IMG/VR virus record: IMGVR_UViG_3300037108_000072
Coordinates: 1 to 27,781 of that record
From: a virus
Reading direction: 5' to 3' (one strand)
DNA: 27,781 nt
In this document: positions 22,223 to 27,781 of the stretch, in pieces
Layout of the letters: each line of letters starts with the position of its first letter
Position numbering within the stretch: the stretch's first letter is position 1
Position numbers and translations under genes: made by a program
The notes under the pieces: generated by a model
Told to the model about the DNA's origin: nothing
Databases searched by the model: none
What the model saw: only the letters and a program-made list of their open reading frames with translations

Positions 22223-25129
22223 ATGGGCTCCGGTGGCAAAAGCGGCGGCGCATCTCAAAGCCTCAATTACTACGGCACAATCGCCGGAGCTATCTGTTGG
22301 GGGCCGCTCGACTGGCTCAGTGCGATCATCCACAACGGGAATTATCTTTGGCAGGGCACCATTAACCTGACCGCGGACGTGACCGATCTGACGGGCTCGA
22401 TCTTGGATCCAAGCAAGGTTGGCTCCGGAGGATACCTCAAACTCTACCGCGGCACAGAGACACAGCCCACTGACCCTGCGCTCGGCGGCTGCCCATACAA
22501 GGGGACTGCCTATATCGCAGCGAAGAACCTTTTCTTTGGAGAGAACAGCGGCACGCCTCCCAATCTGCAGATCATCGGAGGCAGGCTGCCGCGGATCGAC
22601 ACCAGCATCGTGTCGGCCATCGACAATTTCGCGGACGACGGCCAGGTGAACCCGATCGCTGTGCTGGCTGAGATCCTCACAGATGAACGCGGTGGAGCGA
22701 TCGATATTTCGCAACTCGACGCCGCGAGCTGGCTGGCAAGCGCCCATTGGTGCGCACAGGACCAGGATCATCGGGATGCGACCTTCTGCTCGCCGCTGTT
22801 CACTGATCAGACCGCACTGCGGGATATCGTTTCGGATCTGCTCGACCCGTTCAATGGCTTCTGCCGATGGACGAACGAGGGGCTGCTCGCGTGCAACGTC
22901 TACGAGTGGGGCGTCGACCCGGGCGGTCTGAAGATACTCGACGCCAACGCATGGACAAAGAAGCCGGACATCCCGCTTGGCGACTGGAAGGACGTACCCA
23001 CAGAACTGCTGGTCTCGTTCATCGATCGCGCCTACGAATACCAGACAAACACCGTGCTGGTGCCCAATGAGCGTGCGGCACAGATCCGGCAGGTCACCGA
23101 CCAGAAGACTCTCGATAGAAAGCATGTCACGCGCATTGAGCAGGCCCATCGCCAGGCAACCGAATACAATCGCCGCATCGGCACAGCTCCTTCGCAAGCG
23201 ACGATCATAGTCCGGCAGCCTGTCCTCGCGGACATCTCGATTGGCGACAAGATCAAGATCAACTCGGATCCGGAGCCTGGAGGCACCGGTGCAGCTCAGC
23301 TCTGCCGAGTCGATAAGATTGATCAGGATCGGACGGACGAAGCCACACTGACGGTGACGACTGACAATCTCGTGCCGGCGACGCCCTATACGCCGACATG
23401 GCCGGTGATCACGCCGGTCGTGCAAATTTCTGCGCCGCTCCAGTACATGCTGGCCGTGCCACTCGATCCGTCGATCTGGGGCTGGCCATTTTCAGTTGCA
23501 TTGCTGACGACCCGATCGGCTGCGAATCTCGCCGGATTCTATGCGTATTTCGGGATAAATGACTCAAGTCCGTTCAGCGAGCTCGGCCAGCAGGCCGGTT
23601 TCGCCGTCCGCTGCGCATTGGAGGCCGCAATCGTCGCAACCGACACGACTGTCCCGATCACCGAGCTCGATGGCGAATCAGCTCCGGACGCCGGCCTGGC
23701 AGCGAATACGCCCGGCGGCAACGCGACAGCGGCTGCAGACGACACATTGCTCGCATTGATCGCCCAGCTCGATGTTAACGGACGGATTGCGCTCGACGGT
23801 GATGGGGATCCGATCATGGAGTTTATATCCATCTCCGACCGCGCCACCGGTGGAGGACTACCGGCCGCAACCTATAATTACACCGTTTTGAGGGGACGAT
23901 TGGGCACGACAGCCCAGGCGTGGCCGACCACCTCTGCCGTCTGGATCGTGCCTCACGGGAACATCATGCCCTGGAGGCACGGCCTTATTCCTTCGCTCGC
24001 GGGCCTGACTGCATTCTTCCGGCTGGTCAGCTTCACCGCGTGGGCGGTAGATGACACTATTTCTGTTCCTGAATGCGGTGTGAATCTTCCGCCTGCCACC
24101 GCGCCGGTAATGTCCGCGAGCATTGACCACGTCGAAAACGTCTTCATTCGCTCGGCAACGGCTCCCGCGACGCCAACCGGCAACGGTATCCCTACCGGCT
24201 GGAACGACCTCCCGCCCACCGGCACGGATCAGCTTTGGATGAGCTGGTCAGACCAGGCCGCTGACGGGACGACTATCGGGGTATGGTCAATGCCGGTCGC
24301 TTTCGGCTATGGCATCCAATATTCCATCGACGGACTAACCGCATGGCATCCCACTTTTACAGTCGGCGACCATTATTACGAGACGAGCACCGCTGGCGGA
24401 GCGTGGTCAACACCGATCCGATTCGTTGGGGAAAGCGCCACACGATATTGGATGCTCGCGCTTGGTGGGATCAAGCTCACGACTGGCAGCGCATTTGTGC
24501 CGGCGACCATCACGCCGACGGCGAAACAGCAGACTGGGACGGATGCCGTGCTGCCCTATTCCGGCCGATTCATCATTGAGGATTCGCCGGATGGAACAAC
24601 CTGGACGACGCGCTACACCTCTTTGGCGGATGAGAGCAGCACAACCTTTGCGCCGACGGCCGGCAGCGCCTCGGTGCGCGTCAGCCTGTATTTGGCAGGC
24701 GGCACAACGGCACTAGTTGATCAACAGCTCGTGCCAATCACTGCGGACGGCACCAACGGCTCAAGCGGCGGATCGTCAGTGCTGGGAACTGCGTCGGGGA
24801 CGGCAACTCTCACACCGACCGGGATGACGGCGACAAGCATTTCGCTGACGGTCACAACGCCCACATTAATTAATGTGCAGTGCTCGGGAACGCTGCAGAA
24901 CAACGGGTCAACCAACTCCACTTTTGCCGTCGTGCTCTATATGGACGGCTCGCCGGTCGGCGGCGGATGCGGTTGGAACACGAGCGGCAATCTCAACGCC
25001 GGCAACTCGGCATCGTTCTCGTTTTTCGGCACACCGGGAATCACGGCTGGGGCGCACACTTTTGCCCTCTGGGTTGGCGGCTATCCCGAGTCCGTGACGC
25101 TCGCGGCAAACTTCACGATCCAACAATGA
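22223..25129 (+). CDS. Large tail hub/tip protein with beta-rich receptor-binding end
   Basis: A 968-residue protein. The opening MGSGGKSGGASQSLNYYGTI, followed by ICWGPLDWLSAIIHNGNYLW, matches phage tail-tip attachment proteins of the lambda J/GTA hub type. The first 430 residues hold hub-like features (VLAEILTDERGGAIDISQLD; DIVSDLLDPFNGFCRWTNEG; VTDQKTLDRKHVTRIEQA). Later parts are beta-sandwich-like and Thr/Ser/Gly-rich, with Trp-rich repeats (WMSWSDQAADGTTIGVWSMP). The last 150 residues (after a Gly/Ser linker near 815-825) form an adhesin-like beta domain. This would be the baseplate hub with fused receptor-binding domains. The call on the N-terminal half is firm; the binding role of the C-terminus is inferred from position and composition. 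Confidence 0.8.
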   Translation: MGSGGKSGGASQSLNYYGTIAGAICWGPLDWLSAIIHNGNYLWQGTINLTADVTDLTGSILDPSKVGSGGYLKLYRGTETQPTDPALGGCPYKGTAYIAAKNLFFGENSGTPPNLQIIGGRLPRIDTSIVSAIDNFADDGQVNPIAVLAEILTDERGGAIDISQLDAASWLASAHWCAQDQDHRDATFCSPLFTDQTALRDIVSDLLDPFNGFCRWTNEGLLACNVYEWGVDPGGLKILDANAWTKKPDIPLGDWKDVPTELLVSFIDRAYEYQTNTVLVPNERAAQIRQVTDQKTLDRKHVTRIEQAHRQATEYNRRIGTAPSQATIIVRQPVLADISIGDKIKINSDPEPGGTGAAQLCRVDKIDQDRTDEATLTVTTDNLVPATPYTPTWPVITPVVQISAPLQYMLAVPLDPSIWGWPFSVALLTTRSAANLAGFYAYFGINDSSPFSELGQQAGFAVRCALEAAIVATDTTVPITELDGESAPDAGLAANTPGGNATAAADDTLLALIAQLDVNGRIALDGDGDPIMEFISISDRATGGGLPAATYNYTVLRGRLGTTAQAWPTTSAVWIVPHGNIMPWRHGLIPSLAGLTAFFRLVSFTAWAVDDTISVPECGVNLPPATAPVMSASIDHVENVFIRSATAPATPTGNGIPTGWNDLPPTGTDQLWMSWSDQAADGTTIGVWSMPVAFGYGIQYSIDGLTAWHPTFTVGDHYYETSTAGGAWSTPIRFVGESATRYWMLALGGIKLTTGSAFVPATITPTAKQQTGTDAVLPYSGRFIIEDSPDGTTWTTRYTSLADESSTTFAPTAGSASVRVSLYLAGGTTALVDQQLVPITADGTNGSSGGSSVLGTASGTATLTPTGMTATSISLTVTTPTLINVQCSGTLQNNGSTNSTFAVVLYMDGSPVGGGCGWNTSGNLNAGNSASFSFFGTPGITAGAHTFALWVGGYPESVTLAANFTIQQ

Positions 25130-25311
25130 CACCGTTCACGATCTTCTCCACCGCGACAGGGACCATCATCCGCACCGGCATCGTCCGAATGTGCGATTTG
25201 CAACTCCAAGTAATGACCGGCGAATCGATCCTGACGGGCGTGCAGGGCAATGTGGCCCTTCAGAAAGTGGACATCTCAAAGAATCCTCCCGTATTGATCC
25301 CTCTCCAATGA
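25126..25311 (+). CDS. 61-aa protein coupled to tail hub gene
   Basis: The ATG at 25126 overlaps the hub stop (ATGA) and the stop overlaps the next start, so it is translationally coupled on both sides. The product (MTPFTIFSTATGTIIRTGIV, then DLQLQVMTGESILTGVQGN) is a short beta-rich protein. Its text resembles the short segment often found ahead of phage tail-fibre-associated proteins (an I-x-x-T-G / x-Q-x-x-x-G-E pattern). Function unknown; a tip or fibre accessory protein is likely from context. Confidence 0.6.
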   Translation: MTPFTIFSTATGTIIRTGIVRMCDLQLQVMTGESILTGVQGNVALQKVDISKNPPVLIPLQ

Positions 25312-26285
25312 GAACACCTCCAAATACGTCGCTGCTCGATATTGCCAAGTCCCTCGGCACTGGTGTTCTGCCGCCTGGCCGCAGCGGTGACGGTGGGGGC
25401 GGAGGCGGTTCCGGCTTCTCTGTCGCATCCACGCCGCCGCCGGGCGCAATTCTTCCATCTGGCGCAATTGGGTGGCTCGTGGACACTGCGTCGCATTACG
25501 TGCCCTATTGGACATCCGTCGTCGATGATCCCGATTTCCTGGCATGGTACGCCCAAATACTTGCCGCAGGTGGAACCGCAAGCTCGGGCACGCAATCGGC
25601 TGTCCGGGATTTTATCGTGGGATGCAAGGCCGATTCCATCTGGGACTTGTTGCTCGACGTTGGCCCTCTATGCGGGGATAGCCTGCCTGCGGCGCTCGTA
25701 AAACTTAAGCACCTCAATTCGTGGGTTTACAGCAATCACAATTTCGGCGCCGGGGATTACTCGCAGGATACTGGACTCGCCGGTGGATCCAGCGCAATGA
25801 AATGGCTTGGGAGTAGTGTTTTAGGTACTGACCTAACCCTTGGCTCTACCGGACTTGGAGTATACAATCGATCGACGGCCAGCGGTGGCAATTGCGTATT
25901 CGGCGCGATTAGCGGGGACAATCGGCTTCGATTCTATGCCCCGTGGTCAGACAATATTCTGTATTCTGACCAATACGATGACCTGCATGAGTTGCCATCG
26001 CCGAGCGCCATTTCCGGTGCGCTGGGGTGGATGTTTGCAACGCGGGATGGCGGGGGAAATCACGCCATCTACCGCAAGGCAACTCAGCTAGCCACGACTT
26101 CGGTTGTTGGTGGAAGCCTCCCCGGAAGTGAGATACAATTTTATCGACCGAATGGTGACACTCCAGGCACTGGGGCGCAAACACTGGCTTTCTTGTGCAT
26201 CACGGCTGGAATGAATGCTACTCAGGCTGCGGCACTATATGCCCGTGTGCAGGCTTTCCAGACCGCGCTGGGTAGACAGGTCTAG
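25308..26285 (+). CDS. Probable tail appendage / receptor-binding protein
   Basis: A 325-residue protein, last of the phage cluster. A short N-terminal part ends in a glycine run at about 28-35 (SGDGGGGGGSGFS), which looks like a flexible linker. The main part contains FIVGCKADSIWDLLLDVGPL, ALVKLKHL, a NHNFGAGDYSQDTGLAGGSS stretch and a beta-rich C-terminal half ending in LCITAGMNATQAAALYARVQ. Similar sequences, as I recall them, occur as phage virion/appendage proteins with lectin-like folds. The ATG at 25308 overlaps the preceding stop. A host-binding role is inferred from last-gene position and domain texture. Confidence 0.6.
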   Translation: MRTPPNTSLLDIAKSLGTGVLPPGRSGDGGGGGGSGFSVASTPPPGAILPSGAIGWLVDTASHYVPYWTSVVDDPDFLAWYAQILAAGGTASSGTQSAVRDFIVGCKADSIWDLLLDVGPLCGDSLPAALVKLKHLNSWVYSNHNFGAGDYSQDTGLAGGSSAMKWLGSSVLGTDLTLGSTGLGVYNRSTASGGNCVFGAISGDNRLRFYAPWSDNILYSDQYDDLHELPSPSAISGALGWMFATRDGGGNHAIYRKATQLATTSVVGGSLPGSEIQFYRPNGDTPGTGAQTLAFLCITAGMNATQAAALYARVQAFQTALGRQV

Positions 26286-26508
26286 TCCAGGTCGCCGCGG
26301 TTACAATGCAATGACCATGCAGGCGGGTTGTAAGATCCCCTTAAATCGAACCGGGACAACAGCCCTTTGGCCGGTTTTAATCAAACCTTTGCAACTTTTG
26401 ATCAAACCTGATGGCGGCTTACACTGTAATACCCTTTTCTGCGCGGCTACGTGACCCTTTTCGCGACTTATTGCCGGTTACACCTTGTGCACGCGTCTCA
26501 TCCCAAAA
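26286..26508. other. Gene-free spacer between phage cluster and tRNA, with repeats
   Basis: No gene is visible on either strand in these 223 bp. They hold several short repeated words. One pair is ttttaatcaaacct and ttttgatcaaacct (26375-26388 and 26396-26409). Another is ttacaatgcaatgacc and ttacactgtaatacc (26301-26316 and 26419-26433), with a further ttacacc at 26478-26484. The word acccttttc occurs at 26431-26439 and 26454-26462. The base composition is lower in GC than in the genes around. This is the right boundary of the element and a candidate for its end-binding or attachment region. Confidence 0.5.
26375..26409 (+). repeat. Two 14-bp direct repeats, 21 bp apart
   Basis: The words ttttaatcaaacct (26375-26388) and ttttgatcaaacct (26396-26409) differ at one base and are offset by exactly 21 bp, or two helical turns. 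Such spacing is what a protein dimer or array on one DNA face would need, as for a repressor operator, an integrase arm site or a transposase end site. The binding protein is unknown. Confidence 0.6.
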
Positions 26509-26583
<75 letters not shown>

Positions 26584-26689
26584 GACTGGGGAAACGGGAA
26601 TAAGCCATCTGCACCGCCAGAAATCCAGCCCAAACTTTTCCCGGGAACTCCATGCGGGATCGCCAGCCTGCCGGCGGTCCTCGCGCTTT

Positions 26690-26757
26690 GCGCGTTCTGC
26701 GCCTCTTCGCGGCAAATGGATAAAAACTGAATGGCCGCAAAAATGCGCAAGAGGCGC
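26690..26757. repeat. 68-bp dispersed hairpin repeat, copy 1
   Basis: This copy and the one at 27016-27083 align over 68 bp without gaps, sharing gcgcRttctgcgcctcttcg, an inner ggccgcaaaaa and an end close to gaggcgc. Inside copy 1, gcgcctctt (26699-26707) is the reverse complement of aagaggcgc (26749-26757), so it folds back on itself. As far as I recall, such elements are common between genes in Opitutales-type genomes. Confidence 0.8.
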
Positions 26758-26802
26758 AAGGGCCGGCAACTGCTATCCGAGGCATCCGTGGCAGCCAAGT
26801 AG

Positions 26803-26850
26803 CGCCAGTCTCGGACTGGCGATTCCCGGATCGCCGGTCACAGACCGGCG
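26803..26850. repeat. Tandem pair of related 8-bp hairpins
   Basis: Two hairpins occur in a row: cgccagtc-tcg-gactggcg (26803-26821) and cgccggtc-aca-gaccggcg (26832-26850). Each has a perfect 8-bp stem and a 3-nt loop, and the two stems differ by one compensated base pair, a sign that the structure is maintained or copied. They resemble short dispersed intergenic repeats, not terminators, as no T-run follows. Confidence 0.8.
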
Positions 26851-27015
26851 CCACCTTTGGTTGCGGCTCTGCTGCGCTAGGAAACGATTATCTGTGGTAA
26901 CCGTGGTTAACTCCGGCTCCGTGTCTTTCCGATCCCGATCTTTTTGACCACGGATCACAGGATTTCGCGGATATAGAGCCGATGCCCATGCCGTGTGAGA
27001 CGGCTCTTCGTTTTT

Positions 27016-27083
27016 GCGCATTCTGCGCCTCTTCGCGGCAAGCGGGCAGGAACTGATTGGCCGCAAAAAGGCGCATGAGGCGC
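27016..27083. repeat. 68-bp dispersed hairpin repeat, copy 2
   Basis: Second copy of the element at 26690-26757, in the same orientation, 326 bp further on. Differences concentrate in the central loop (cggcaagcgggcaggaactg against cggcaaatggataaaaactg), while the arms are better preserved, as expected for an element defined by its stem. Confidence 0.8.
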
Positions 27084-27461
27084 GGAGGCAAAGGCTGAAA
27101 CCCTGAAAAGCTGAAAGCTGAAACGGGAACACGAGGTTGATGGAGACGCGGCGCGGGTGGCCGAAAAATAGATCAGTTCTGATCGACATCCGCTCAATCA
27201 CGCAACAACTTGGGTCGTGCGATTCTGGCTTACTTTTTCCTGTAAGTTAGGTGCGCCCCGGTGTACGTCGACGTGTCGAGCCGGATGCTTCGAACGTCTA
27301 GCGTGCCCTGCTCAAAGCAGGTCTGACCGGACCCGACGCCGGGATCAGAGCCTGCTCATTAATGCAGCAATTGCCGCGACGTTGGCGCGCGAGGTGCTTG
27401 TCATCCCTGGTCTTTTGGAGCCGATAAAGCAGCGCATGGTTTGCCTGCCATCTTCTCTTCA

Positions 27462-27781
27462 ATGAGCACAACCACCGCATCCCCTGCCACAAACGAGACA
27501 AGGAAGACCGGTTCAAATATCATTCGGACTTATGTACTCGATACATGCGTCCTGCTCCACGATCCACGGGCGATTTTCAACTTCCAGGAGAACAACATCC
27601 TCATCCCTGCCGCGGTGTTGGAGGAACTCGACAAGATCAAGGTCGAGCAGGACTCGGAGCGCGGACGCAATGCCCGCATCGTGCATCGTTCCCTCCTCGA
27701 GCTTTTTCCAACGGCCCAGTCGATGATCGAGGGGGTCGCTCTGCCGAACGGCGGCAAGCTCCTGATGCTGGTTCCCGGGGA
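27462..27781 (+). CDS. PhoH-family protein, N-terminal PIN domain (3' end outside window)
   Basis: The frame from the ATG at 27462 is open to the window end (106 residues visible). After a polar leader of about 21 residues comes a PIN domain. It shows RTYVLDTCVLLHDPRAIFNF, then NNILIPAAVLEELDKIKVEQ, GRNARIVHRSLLEL and EGVALPNGGKLLMLVPG. This order is typical of the PIN-PhoH fusion family (YlaK-type), in which a PhoH ATPase domain would follow beyond the window. PIN domains are metal-dependent RNases, and the visible acidic residues D26 and E54/E55 fit. The usual Asn in LDTNVLL is Cys here (LDTCVLL). This is a host gene; it gives no sign of belonging to the phage cluster. Confidence 0.88.
   Translation, partial: MSTTTASPATNETRKTGSNIIRTYVLDTCVLLHDPRAIFNFQENNILIPAAVLEELDKIKVEQDSERGRNARIVHRSLLELFPTAQSMIEGVALPNGGKLLMLVPG

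Larger units (their letters stand above)
26584..27461. other. Repeat-rich intergenic region, no convincing gene
   Basis: The 878 bp between the tRNA and the PIN/PhoH gene contain no credible coding sequence. Open frames here are products of the repeats, with Arg/Ala/Cys-rich texture such as FLRPFSFYPFAAKRRR on the minus strand. The region holds two copies of a 68-bp hairpin repeat, a double hairpin at 26803-26850 and a stretch near 26940-26980 (gaccacggatcacaggattt) resembling a 'ccacggatta' dispersed repeat. From about 27090 on I see only a small cctgct/agcagg hairpin near 27308. The promoter of the PIN/PhoH gene must lie before 27462, but no clear boxes are visible. Confidence 0.6.

Noticed and set aside
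21911-23425. 504-aa minus-strand ORF opposite the tail hub gene
   Set aside because: Antisense shadow of the peptidase and hub genes; no recognisable domain and it would cross two well-supported plus-strand genes.

Overview
The window is a bacterial chromosome segment that carries an almost complete phage head-and-tail morphogenesis cluster, all on the + strand (about 1.1-26.3 kb). On the left it meets a chromosomal-type gene of the DUF6745 family. On the right lie a minus-strand CAU-anticodon tRNA, a repeat-rich spacer and the start of a PIN/PhoH-type gene. The high GC content, weak ribosome binding sites, DUF6745 protein with four-residue repeats and dispersed hairpin-rich intergenic repeats suggest Verrucomicrobiota (Opitutales-like). 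That assignment is an inference from recall, not a search result.

Layout. 1-885: 3' part of a DUF6745 gene whose N-terminus is a perfect-phase 12-bp tandem repeat. 1105-2650: a small unknown protein, a KilA-N protein with a long perfect palindrome inside it, and a winged-helix-like protein. 2647-4756: gpF-like head morphogenesis protein, a 47-aa protein and a gpG-like protein. 4758-6924: a small HTH-like protein, two membrane/coiled-coil proteins, a winged-helix-like protein and a one-helix membrane peptide, roughly matching the gp23-gp26 region of phage Mu. 6921-13143: DUF3486 (Mu gp27-like), large terminase (gp28-like), DUF935 portal (gp29-like), and one 698-aa protein that appears to combine the Mu I-type protease, scaffold and major capsid protein. 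13217-14470: a double-domain family-2 glycosyltransferase inserted between head and tail genes. 14473-16549: DUF1320 adaptor (gp36-like), probable tail terminator, probable tail tube, and a two-part tail assembly chaperone joined by a textbook -1 frameshift signal. 16550-26285: tape measure, DUF2163/BR0599-type tail protein, NlpC/P60 peptidase, a small protein, a large tail hub/tip protein, and two tip or appendage proteins.

How it works together. Terminase and portal package DNA into a shell made and matured by the fused protease-scaffold-capsid protein. The adaptor and terminator join this to a long, flexible, non-contractile tail, whose length is set by the tape measure loaded by the frameshifted chaperone. 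No sheath gene is present, so this is a Mu-type head on a siphovirus-type tail. The gpF/gpG-like genes lie upstream of the terminase, not downstream of the portal as in Mu.

No integrase, transposase, replication gene, clear repressor or soluble endolysin was found in the window. Either the early region lies to the left, or this is a reduced, possibly domesticated (gene-transfer-agent-like) element. The 223-bp spacer before the tRNA holds several repeated motifs that could be element-end sites. The strongest single new observation is the tail chaperone frameshift: A_AAA_AAC at 16331-16337, a 6-nt spacer, then a stem-loop with a perfect 8-bp stem at 16344-16381.
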